From NCBI GenBank assembly GCA_023432885.1, contig JAEZEU010000084.1, positions 1-14,811 on the forward strand: a stretch of DNA of 14,811 nucleotides, written 5' to 3'. Position 1 is the stretch's first letter. The number at the start of each line of letters is the position of its first letter. The notes under the pieces are model-generated. The model was not told where the DNA came from. It ran no database searches and was given only the letters and a program-made list of their open reading frames with translations. Shown piece by piece: positions 1 through 5,399 of this stretch. A program made the translations under genes and the position numbers. Source of the DNA: Pseudomonadota bacterium (GTDB lineage: Bacteria; Pseudomonadota; Alphaproteobacteria; Rhizobiales; Xanthobacteraceae).

Positions 1-17
1 TTTTCGGACAAGATCAT

Positions 18-35
18 GCTCGCAAAAGAGCGAGC
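18..35 (-). terminator. Possible hairpin downstream of the alkyltransferase gene
   Basis: A perfect 6-bp inverted repeat (GCTCGC / GCGAGC, 6-base loop) lies about 26 bases past the stop codon of the minus-strand alkyltransferase gene. There is no T-run on the minus strand after the stem, so it is a weak terminator candidate at best. Confidence 0.25.
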
Positions 36-60
36 GGGATGGCGTCTCGAAGAGATGGCA

Positions 61-645
61 TCACGATCCGTGCGGACGGGGCGGGGCAACGGGCGGCAGC
101 AGCACCTCGAACAGGGTCTTGCTCACGGTCGGGTGAGCGCCCTCGATGGTGAGCAGCCTCCGCTTGGAGATCACGCCGCCGTTCGGCGCGATCCTGTCGG
201 CATAGTTGCCGGCTTCCAGCACGCGGTGGCAGGGCACGATGACCATGAAGGGATTGCGGCCGAGCGCCTGCGCCACCGAATGGACCGCGCCTTGTATGCG
301 CATGCCGACGGCGATCTCGCCATAGGTGCGGGTCTCGCCGCGCGGGATGGTGCGGACATATTGATAGACGCGCTGGTTGAACTGCGGCAGGCTCGAAAAA
401 TCCAGCGCGATGTCGGATATGTCGGGATTGCCGCCGCGCAGCAGCATGGCGATGCCTTCGATGGCGAGTTCGGTGTTGGCCGGCGGGCGCTGCTCGCGCG
501 CCTCGGGATAGACCCGGTAGATCCGGCGCCTTGTTTCGAGCTCACGGGCCTCGGGCAATTGCACGCCGACGATGCCGCGCTCGCCCCATGCGATGCCGCA
601 CCGGCCGACCGCAGTGTCGAATATGGTGAACCCCTGCCCCGACAT
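61..645 (-). CDS. ogt: Methylated-DNA--protein-cysteine S-methyltransferase (O6-alkylguanine-DNA alkyltransferase)
   Basis: Suicide DNA-repair protein that transfers an alkyl group from O6-alkylguanine (or O4-alkylthymine) to its own cysteine; cytosolic. The 194-residue product has a poorly conserved N-terminal domain and the diagnostic C-terminal active site PCHRV (residues 138-142, acceptor Cys139). It is preceded by the helix-turn-helix region with RTYGE (106-110) and GRNP (129-132), and followed by SKRRLL (160-165). Length is normal for Ogt. The ATG at 645 was chosen; an in-frame GTG at 660 would add five residues. Oddity: aligning on the cysteine, the position of the DNA-intercalating arginine finger (Arg128 in human MGMT, 17 residues before the cysteine) is His122 (codon CAT). 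The catalytic core is otherwise intact, so an active repair enzyme is likely, but the nucleotide-flipping step may differ. It stands alone, with no ada or alkA in the window. Confidence 0.93.
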   Translation of the reverse strand: MSGQGFTIFDTAVGRCGIAWGERGIVGVQLPEARELETRRRIYRVYPEAREQRPPANTELAIEGIAMLLRGGNPDISDIALDFSSLPQFNQRVYQYVRTIPRGETRTYGEIAVGMRIQGAVHSVAQALGRNPFMVIVPCHRVLEAGNYADRIAPNGGVISKRRLLTIEGAHPTVSKTLFEVLLPPVAPPRPHGS

Positions 646-1064
646 TTTTACGCCACCCACCCGCGGGGATCATAACACCGTCATAAAAGACCGCATCTGG
701 AATCTTGCGGTTCGGTTAAGGGTAGTGCCTGCGGGCCTGCCGAACCGGCCTGGCGGGAAACACGGGCGGCGATTGAGCCGACACAGCCGGCGATCGGCAC
801 ACAGGCACGGCGGATCCTCGACATCGGCGGACGCGGTTTCAAGAGCTGCCGGATGTGCAGGACACGCGGCAGCTCGCGATGTCATGAGCCCGATCAAAGA
901 TGGGTAGGCATGGATAGGACGCTGGTGCCGCGTGATCGTGCAACCGTTGGTGTTAGGCGTATCAGTGGCGGCACGGCGTCGCTGATGACGTTTGCGTGAG
1001 AACCGGGGCCGGCTTGATATGAGTTTAGCGAAGCTGAGGACACGCAAACAAAAATGTCGGATGC
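646..1064. other. Non-coding stretch between ogt and the His-rich gene
   Basis: About 420 bases with only arginine/serine-rich or low-complexity open frames that look like GC-rich shadows. I see no RNA gene and no protein similarity. The part next to 646 should contain the ogt promoter, since that gene is transcribed leftwards, but no convincing -35/-10 pair was found. Confidence 0.5.
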
Positions 1065-1092
1065 AAAAAAGCCCGCATCGCTGCGGGCTTTT
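1065..1092 (-). terminator. Intrinsic terminator of the His-rich protein gene
   Basis: Perfect 7-bp GC-rich stem GCCCGCA/TGCGGGC (1071-1077 and 1082-1088) with a 4-base loop. On the minus strand it is followed directly by six T (1070-1065). It begins 10 bases after the stop codon of the His-rich gene. The plus-strand side also has a short T run (1089-1092), so it may act in both directions. Confidence 0.88.
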
Positions 1093-1097
1093 CGCTT

Positions 1098-1433
1098 TTA
1101 CCAGTATCCGCCGCTGCCGAAACTGAAGGTGATGCCGGGACCGCCATATCCGCGATAATAGGGGCGGGGGGCGTAGTAGCCGTAACTACCGCCGTAGTAC
1201 GGCCGGTAGTGGCGAAAGCCATAGTGACGATGGTGATGGTGCCGGTGGCCGTGGTGCCGATGGTGACGGTGGCCGTGGTATTTATGGTGGCGACCACGCG
1301 AGCTGATGTCGGTCGACTGTTTGGTTACGCCTGGAGCAGCTTTTGTCGGCACAGTGTTGTCCGAAGCATTCGCTGCGGAAACACCGAGCAGCGCGGCTGC
1401 ACCTACGGCAATGGCGAGAGATAAACGCTTCAT
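1098..1433 (-). CDS. Small secreted His/Tyr/Gly-rich protein
   Basis: A 111-residue product of unknown function. Residues 1-23 form a clear Sec signal peptide: KR, a hydrophobic core, and ANA before Ser24. Residues 24-47 are a polar linker. Residues 48-75 form a basic tract with 15 histidines alternating with Arg, and residues 76-111 are Tyr/Gly-rich and aromatic. Such composition is known in small exported proteins of Bradyrhizobium and relatives. Metal (Cu/Ni/Zn) binding is a reasonable inference from the histidines but is not shown. The ATG at 1433 was chosen because GGAG lies 7 bases upstream; a TTG four codons earlier is less likely. The gene is monocistronic, ending at a strong terminator. 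The repeats in the His tract could slip, so length may vary between strains. Confidence 0.8.
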   Translation of the reverse strand: MKRLSLAIAVGAAALLGVSAANASDNTVPTKAAPGVTKQSTDISSRGRHHKYHGHRHHRHHGHRHHHHRHYGFRHYRPYYGGSYGYYAPRPYYRGYGGPGITFSFGSGGYW

Positions 1434-1517
1434 TGAGCACTCCAATGATCATGTGGAGCATCAATCGATGGCGGCGAGGTACGTTCCGGTGTGCGACATT
1501 TATTCGCTGTTTCTTGA

Positions 1518-1529
1518 ATGAATATTCAT
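1518..1529. promoter_or_regulatory. Perfect AT-rich palindrome upstream of the His-rich gene
   Basis: ATGAATATTCAT is a perfect 12-bp palindrome, about 85 bases upstream of the start codon at 1433 and so in the expected promoter region of that minus-strand gene. It is a candidate operator; no regulator is identified and chance is possible. Confidence 0.25.
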
Positions 1530-1742
1530 CTTCGTTAACCGCACAACAGACCGGGCAGCCTTATCGCGTTTCGCGACGCAGATGGAATCACCTGCATGAT
1601 GGATCAGCACCGATGACCGCGTTGCTCCAAGTCGACAGCTGCACGTTCATGGCGACACCATAGAGAGCTGGAACGCGACATGAGTGTCGACGGAAGCGCG
1701 TGACGAGGCGCGAATGCGCGGGAAGCGATAGGAAGGAGGGCG

Positions 1743-1793
1743 ATGACCAAGCCTCCGAGCGAGGAGAAGCGGACCGTTTACCGCTCATGCTGA
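1743..1793 (+). pseudogene. Sixteen-codon ORF with strong ribosome binding site, possibly a truncated gene
   Basis: An ATG with a very good purine-rich site (GGAAGGAGGG, 1731-1740) two bases before it opens a frame of only 16 codons ending at TGA. The peptide (MTKPPSEEK, then RTVYRSC) has a VYRS motif like the N-terminus of small alphaproteobacterial hypothetical proteins in which VYRS is followed by a conserved tail. That recollection is weak. It may be a 5' remnant, a leader peptide or chance. The ribosome binding site is the main argument. Confidence 0.25.
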
Positions 1794-1870
1794 TCGATAC
1801 GAATTCGAGCTTGAATGACCCTCCAGCTGGACGTACTGGATTGCGCCTCGAAGATCGGTGTAATATCAAT

Positions 1871-1898
1871 TTGGTCCCGAGGTCCGGGAGGGTACGAT
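1871..1898 (+). promoter_or_regulatory. Candidate promoter of tRNA-Gly
   Basis: TTGGTC (1871-1876), a 16-base spacer and TACGAT (1893-1898) approximate a housekeeping sigma promoter, about 75 bases upstream of the mature tRNA. Plausible, but found by eye only. Confidence 0.3.
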
Positions 1899-1975
1899 GC
1901 GACACAATTGCAGCACGCGCCGATCGGAAATCGGGCCACAAAGTGCCGGAAACACCTGATTTGTGCGGCAAATTC

Positions 1976-2049
1976 GCGGGCGTAGTTCAATGGTAGAACG
2001 GCAGCTTCCCAAGCTGCATACGAGGGTTCGATTCCCTTCGCCCGCTCCA
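1976..2049 (+). tRNA. tRNA-Gly (anticodon CCC)
   Basis: A full cloverleaf can be drawn. The acceptor stem GCGGGCG (1976-1982) pairs with CGCCCGC (2039-2045). A D-arm is present. The anticodon stem is GCAGC/GCTGC with loop TTCCCAA, placing the anticodon CCC at 2008-2010. The T-arm has TTCGATT in the loop. The discriminator base is T2046 and CCA is encoded at 2047-2049. It reads GGG codons. The 3' end is a typical target for tyrosine recombinases, and an integrase remnant lies immediately beyond it. Confidence 0.97.
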
Positions 2050-2155
2050 GCACTTAACAACTTTTTGGTCGGCGGTTCTGCCATTGGTCTTGCCAGCCTA
2101 TGTTCTCTTTGTTGAGTTGCAGGGTCAGTGCCTTCGTCGCTGCGGACCGTCCCAC

Positions 2156-2490
2156 TTAGCGCTTGATGATCTTCTCGACGGTCTCCTCTTCCGACGCCAT
2201 GATCTCCGACCGATCGTTGCTATAGAGGTGCTGATGCCCTCGCAGGGATTGCCGGCGATCTTGCCGAGCTCTACCGCGAAGCCGAGGACGCGGGAGATAA
2301 CCTGTAAGCGATAGTCGGCGGTGCGCGGCGTGTCGGCCCACTGGTTGCGCCACCTGCGGATGATCGGCCTGATCTTCTCTGGCCTGTCGAACTGCGCGAT
2401 CTGGAGCACGCCGAAATAGTCGCCGATGCGCGCGAATAAAGGCGGACCAAGGGCAGCAAAAATGCTGCGCTTATCCTTGTGAGCTGTCAA
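2156..2490 (-). pseudogene. Remnant of a phage/island-type tyrosine recombinase (frameshifted, truncated)
   Basis: The minus-strand frame ending near 2230 contains WADTPRTADY, then VISRVLGFAVELGKIAGNPC and EGI. This is typical of the core-binding domain and hinge of rhizobial phage-type integrases. The expected continuation after NPCEGI (an LY..DRSEI-type block) is present, but in another frame: LYSNDRSEIMASEEETVEK, ending at TAA at 2158. This indicates a frameshift around 2225-2240. The catalytic domain with the R-H-R-Y residues is absent, so the gene is non-functional. Residues at the far N-terminus (near 2450-2490) are not recognisable. It reads towards the 3' end of tRNA-Gly, the usual arrangement of an integrase at its attachment site, and suggests an old genomic island inserted there and later decayed. 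Confidence 0.75.
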
Positions 2491-2612
2491 CTGTACTGCA
2501 CCACGCCCACGAACACGCTGGCACTGATTGCGAACAAAATTACCCCTCTCGGGGATACCCCCCTTGCGCCTCGCATCTCGTTCAGGCTGAATCTTCGTGG
2601 GGGCTCATTCCA

Positions 2613-2780
2613 ATGCGAAACTTCATCATCGTGACGGTGCTCGAGGCGTTAACCGCTGCGGCGGCCGTATTCATTCGTTGGGACTCGGATGGCTCCATGT
2701 CATCCCCGCCGTTCAGACTAAACGATCCCAATAGCGGGATAAGCGATCAGGCACCTGTGATTGCCTTCAGCGCAGACTGA
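2613..2780 (+). CDS. Small hypothetical protein with an N-terminal membrane segment
   Basis: A 55-residue ORF: residues 3-21 are hydrophobic (FIIVTVLEALTAAAAVFI), followed by a polar tail. It ends 8 bases before the SGNH hydrolase start and would be co-transcribed with it. A G-rich stretch about 10 bases upstream of the ATG could serve as a ribosome binding site. No family is recognised. Position and topology favour a real small membrane protein, but it could also be a decayed fragment. Confidence 0.4.
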   Translation: MRNFIIVTVLEALTAAAAVFIRWDSDGSMSSPPFRLNDPNSGISDQAPVIAFSAD

Positions 2781-2788
2781 GCGTCGCT

Positions 2789-3454
2789 ATGAACCGAAGT
2801 GCCGCGGTGCTGGCCGCCTCAGTCCTTGCGCTTGGCCTCGCGGCGGCGACCTATGTGTCAGCGCGAAGAGAAGTCGCTGACTTACGGGCTAAGCTCGAGC
2901 GATCGAACAGCAAGCTACCCTATCACGTTCACTCCGATATTAGGCTTGCCATCATCCGCTCACAAATTCAGCGGATGGATCGCCCTATCGTCGTGCTGGG
3001 CGACAGTATTGTGGAGATGGCTATTCTGCCGGCCACGCTGTGCGGTCGCCCCGTCCTCAACGCGGGCATCGGAGGCGCAGGCATCCGCTTCCTCACCGAT
3101 CACATCGATCGCATCCTTGCAGGCACCAAGCCCTCGCTGATCGTCGTCTCGATCGGCGTCAACGAGATCATCCCACGCACCAGCCTTGCGAAATTCAAGG
3201 ACCTCTACGATGACCTGCGCAGTGCGATCAGTCACCCGGCGATCTATGGAACGGTGACTCCGCTGGATGACTTCGATGTCGCTCCCTACAACGAAATCAT
3301 ACGTCAAAGCGGGCCGAATACATTTGAGCTTGTGAGCGACGGCACGACGGCCGATGGAGCGCACCTTACGCCAGACGGTTATGCATCCTGGACCGCAGCG
3401 CTGACGCGCGGGGTCGCCGCCGTCTGCGACACTACTGAATCCGAAAAACCGTGA
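2789..3454 (+). CDS. Membrane-anchored SGNH/GDSL-type hydrolase
   Basis: A 221-residue protein predicted to hydrolyse an ester (lipase, acyl-esterase or deacetylase type) outside the cytoplasm. Residues 5-23 form an uncleaved signal anchor. Residues 25-42 look like a short coiled coil (EVADLRAKLE). The SGNH blocks are visible in order: LGDS with nucleophile Ser73 (block I), NAGIGG with oxyanion glycine around residue 93 (block II), GVNE with Asn125 (block III) and DGAHLTPDG with Asp189 and His192 (block V). The catalytic set is complete. The substrate is unknown; such proteins often act on acylated polysaccharide or cell-wall glycans. A 55-codon ORF lies just upstream in the same direction. 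Confidence 0.82.
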   Translation: MNRSAAVLAASVLALGLAAATYVSARREVADLRAKLERSNSKLPYHVHSDIRLAIIRSQIQRMDRPIVVLGDSIVEMAILPATLCGRPVLNAGIGGAGIRFLTDHIDRILAGTKPSLIVVSIGVNEIIPRTSLAKFKDLYDDLRSAISHPAIYGTVTPLDDFDVAPYNEIIRQSGPNTFELVSDGTTADGAHLTPDGYASWTAALTRGVAAVCDTTESEKP

Positions 3455-3584
3455 TCGTGCCCTCTTGCTGTCCCCGTTGGCGTTTGAAAGCATCCCGTTT
3501 TGCGCCGTACCCAGTGGAGAAGTAGAACTAGCACCCAAGTGTAGAGCCTTGCGAACGCGCCGCGGGCCGCGCTTTCTTGCGGCC

Positions 3585-3862
3585 ATGTCCCGGCGCGCCG
3601 CGTTCGCCGATGTCTGGGCGCGCTACTTGCCCCGCTGCACTGAAGACGACTTCAAGGCGTGGCGATTTCAGCAAGCCCACACCGCGTGGAAATACGCCAT
3701 GTGGGATGCGGGCTGCAAAATGCCGATGCCAAACTGTGGACGAGTGGGCGAAGTGCTTCTGCGGCGTCCCCGATCAGCGTTAAGAGCACTGTCGAGCACA
3801 TCCAAGAGTGCGATATGGAGGGGATGGCGACCGAGGCTGCCTTACTCCAAGCGGCCACTTAA
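3585..3862 (+). pseudogene. Unknown small gene, probably broken by a frameshift
   Basis: From the ATG at 3585 the first frame reads as a plausible protein with GC-rich third positions (segment DDFKAWRFQQAHTAWKYAMW), up to about 3725. After that this frame loses coding character. A second frame then becomes plausible (from DAKLWTSG to ATEAALLQAAT) and stops at TAA 3860-3862, just before a strong hairpin. Joining the two gives a protein of roughly 90 residues. I do not recognise the family. Alternatives are a single 140-residue ORF from 3465 in the first frame, or no gene at all. A sequencing indel would give the same picture. Confidence 0.35.
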
Positions 3863-3868
3863 GACGAA

Positions 3869-3895
3869 GGCGCTGGTCCACTTTTGACCAGCGCC
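3869..3895. terminator. Strong hairpin between converging genes, likely bidirectional terminator
   Basis: Perfect 10-bp stem GGCGCTGGTC/GACCAGCGCC with a 7-base loop. It is 7 bases after the plus-strand stop at 3862 and 7 bases after the minus-strand stop at 3903. Neither side has a full T-run, but position and stem strength favour termination. Confidence 0.6.
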
Positions 3896-3902
3896 TCGAA
3901 AG

Positions 3903-4121
3903 TCAATCGTTTGATTGGCGCGGTGGCGGCTCTCTCTTCGGTTGATAGTCACGAGATTCAATTACCCGGCCCGGATTCGGCGGCTGAGGGTTGTTGATCT
4001 CCTTGAGTGCTCTGTTCACGGTGTTGGGGCCTGGAGGGGGGTTTTCCTTTGAATAGCCGCCCTGCTGCGCGTAGGCCGGCACGACACTCAGCATTGAAAG
4101 AACAACCGCAATTCTCAACAT
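3903..4121 (-). CDS. Small secreted Pro/Asn-rich hypothetical protein
   Basis: A 72-residue product. Residues 1-18 are a signal peptide ending AYA before Gln19. The mature part is about 54 residues, hydrophilic and rich in Pro, Asn and Arg, with no cysteine and probably disordered. The ribosome binding site TAAGGAG (4128-4134) sits 6 bases before the ATG, which fixes the start. A promoter candidate lies about 30 bases upstream. No domain is recognised and a function cannot be given. Confidence 0.72.
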   Translation of the reverse strand: MLRIAVVLSMLSVVPAYAQQGGYSKENPPPGPNTVNRALKEINNPQPPNPGRVIESRDYQPKREPPPRQSND

Positions 4122-4150
4122 TCAAAACTCCTTAAATTAGAAACGGTGAA

Positions 4151-4179
4151 ATTCTGCAACCTTGCTTATTGCTTTGCAA
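4151..4179 (-). promoter_or_regulatory. Candidate promoter of the small secreted protein gene
   Basis: On the minus strand TTGCAA (4179-4174), a 17-base spacer and CAGAAT (4156-4151) give an expected transcription start near 4144. That leaves a leader of about 23 bases containing the TAAGGAG ribosome binding site. Confidence 0.42.
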
Positions 4180-4205
4180 GCCCCGGAGCGTCGGATTCGC
4201 AATTG

Positions 4206-4286
4206 CAGGATTGCCAGCGCGCGCAGCCCGTCCAATTCCCGGATCCTGCCCGATCCGTCCGATGGATTGTTTGAGGGGTGGGTCAT
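4206..4286 (-). pseudogene. 5' stub of an acyltransferase-3 (OafA/NodX-type) gene
   Basis: An ATG at 4286 opens a minus-strand frame whose residues 13-27 read GRIRELDGLRALAIL. This is the hallmark N-terminus of acyltransferase family 3 membrane proteins (consensus: RIPELDGLRALAIL followed by more hydrophobic residues and a histidine). Here the similarity ends abruptly at about 4206 and the frame continues into unrelated arginine-rich sequence. No further transmembrane segments follow. Only about 27 of some 350 codons remain, so this is a deletion or recombination scar. A 15-residue match is short but distinctive. Confidence 0.55.
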
Positions 4287-4537
4287 TTTTGGAAGGTGCG
4301 AGGAAACGCGCGCTTTGCATTCTCGAGGAAGGAGGCGTCTCGCCGCTCGTCCAGCTAGGTCCAAAGCCCGCGGCGGCTCTTTCAACGCACGTAATAGTAT
4401 ATAGTCCAAGACCGAATCGTCCTGGCCACGCAGCCAATGCGGCGTGGCACGCACCAGACCCGTGACGTCGCCGTCCATGGTGTTTTGCTGCCCTTTTGCG
4501 CAGCAACGGACTGCGCCGCGCTCGCCCGCCCGCTTGG

Positions 4538-5107
4538 ATGGAGATGGCGTTGACCGATCTGATCGCCGCAGACACGCGCCGCAACCAGCTTCTCAAGATC
4601 GCCGCCGGAGGCCTCGTCAGCGGCGTGATCACGCCGCTGATGCCGGACGCGGTTGACCTGCTGGCGCCGGCGCCTGCGATGCTGCGCCTGGCGCTGGTGG
4701 CCGTGCCGTTCGCGGTGCTGGTGTTCGTCGTGGTGAGGCGGCGCAGCGCCAATCCGATATGGGCGGCGCTGGTGGCAAGCTTGTTCACCATGATCGCGTT
4801 CGTCGCGGCCGTGAATGCCGCGGTCTATTTCGACGGGCAGATGGCGGGCGCGGCGAAGGCGATGCGCAGCCTGTTCGCGGGACTCGCCGGAGGCCTGGTC
4901 GGCTCCGGCCTGATGGCACTTGGAATCGCACTGCTGCCCGCCGGCCCGCGAAAGGCGGCACCCTGGATGCCGATGCTGGTCACCGGCACGGTCGCGGGCA
5001 GCCTGCTTGCGCTCGACACTTCGCTCGGGCTCGACCGGACATCGTTCCTCTATCCGGTCTGGCAGGCGGCCGTGGGCGTGCGGCTCGCGCTGGCGCTGGG
5101 GCGTTAA
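4538..5107 (+). CDS. Multi-pass integral membrane protein of unknown function
   Basis: About 189 residues from the ATG at 4538; in-frame alternatives are 4496 and 4544, and none has a strong ribosome binding site. Five or six hydrophobic segments can be seen: around IAAGGLVSGVI, ALVAVPFAVLVFVVV, ALVASLFTMIAFVAAV, FAGLAGGLVGSGLMALGIA, MLVTGTVAGSLLAL and a weaker one near the C-terminus. Arg-rich loops lie between some of them. No motif ties it to a transporter or enzyme family. GC content and third-position GC are high, unlike the operon that follows, so it probably belongs to the resident chromosome. It lies about 250 bases before the operon promoter and is unlikely to be co-transcribed with it. 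Confidence 0.65.
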   Translation: MEMALTDLIAADTRRNQLLKIAAGGLVSGVITPLMPDAVDLLAPAPAMLRLALVAVPFAVLVFVVVRRRSANPIWAALVASLFTMIAFVAAVNAAVYFDGQMAGAAKAMRSLFAGLAGGLVGSGLMALGIALLPAGPRKAAPWMPMLVTGTVAGSLLALDTSLGLDRTSFLYPVWQAAVGVRLALALGR

Positions 5108-5353
5108 GGCTTCGGCCGGGGCGCCATACGCAAATCCGCGTCCCTAAGGACCGCTCGCCCGCTCGACAGGTCAATCCGCCCATTCACCGTGAGCCGGCCA
5201 GCGCCGGCGTGCTTGACGATAGGCACGTGGAAGTCGGCCATAGCCCGTTCGCAAAAGTGCAAGCTCTTCGCGGTCGGCCATTTTTGGCGATTCGCGGGAG
5301 GCCTCTGGCATGCATCTCGCCCGGCCTTCCTCTCGTCCGATGCCCCGCCAGTC
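5108..5353. other. Intergenic stretch before the transporter operon
   Basis: Roughly 245 bases with no gene recognised; the open frames that cross it are shadows or the untranslated upstream extension of the regulator frame. The right end leads into the operon promoter. Confidence 0.45.
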
Positions 5354-5382
5354 TTGACAGATGCGCGTCTGCTAAATATTAT
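5354..5382 (+). promoter_or_regulatory. Near-consensus promoter of the regulator/transporter/amidase operon
   Basis: TTGACA (5354-5359), a 17-base spacer and TATTAT (5377-5382); a second -10-like TATAAT overlaps at 5380-5385 with a 20-base spacer. With the first pair the expected transcription start falls at about 5389, the A of the regulator start codon, implying a leaderless or nearly leaderless mRNA. No Shine-Dalgarno sequence precedes that ATG, in agreement. It is the only good promoter I find ahead of the seven-gene cassette. Confidence 0.65.
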
Positions 5383-5399
5383 AATCTTATGATATTAAG
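5372..5399. promoter_or_regulatory. Inverted-repeat operator candidate over the -10 box and start codon
   Basis: Arms AATATTATAA (5375-5384) and TTATGATATT (5387-5396) are inverted repeats matching at 9 of 10 positions around a 2-base centre. Extending to 5372 and 5399 gives 13-base arms with 11 matches. The repeat covers the -10 element, the expected transcription start and the first codons of the GntR gene. GntR/FCD regulators bind as dimers to such short AT-rich palindromes and commonly repress their own operon, so this is the likely autoregulatory site. No second copy is visible before the binding-protein gene. Confidence 0.55.

Larger units (their letters stand above)
1434..1870. other. 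Mostly non-coding stretch between the His-rich gene and the tRNA
   Basis: Contains the leader and promoter region of the His-rich gene and one very short ORF (1743-1793, listed separately). The longer open frames here carry no recognisable domain and look like shadows. Confidence 0.45.

Noticed and set aside
16..675. Plus-strand 219-residue ORF opposite ogt
   Set aside because: It is the antisense shadow of the alkyltransferase gene, which has the PCHRV active site and correct length.
1778..2084. Two minus-strand ORFs containing GIEPSYAAWEAAVLPLNYAR and NRTLVCSLGSCRSTIELRP
   Set aside because: They are the antisense translation of the tRNA-Gly gene, a well-known source of false protein annotations.
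4132..4791. Minus-strand 219-residue ORF
   Set aside because: Low-complexity Ser/Arg/Ala-rich sequence antisense to the membrane protein gene; only the separate 4206-4286 frame shows a real motif.
5108..5125. GGC/GCC mini-hairpin just after the membrane protein stop as terminator
   Set aside because: The stem is only 3-4 bp and no T-run follows.
5151..5162. TCGCCCGCTC repeat of the tRNA-Gly 3' end as a possible right attachment site
   Set aside because: Only 10 bases match, in GC-rich sequence; the preceding T-arm bases do not match, so chance is likely.
4759..5388. Long in-frame extension upstream of the GntR gene (a 466-residue reading frame)
   Set aside because: The extension is Arg/Gly-rich shadow of the membrane protein gene; the regulator domain begins right after the ATG at 5389, which also has a promoter in front.
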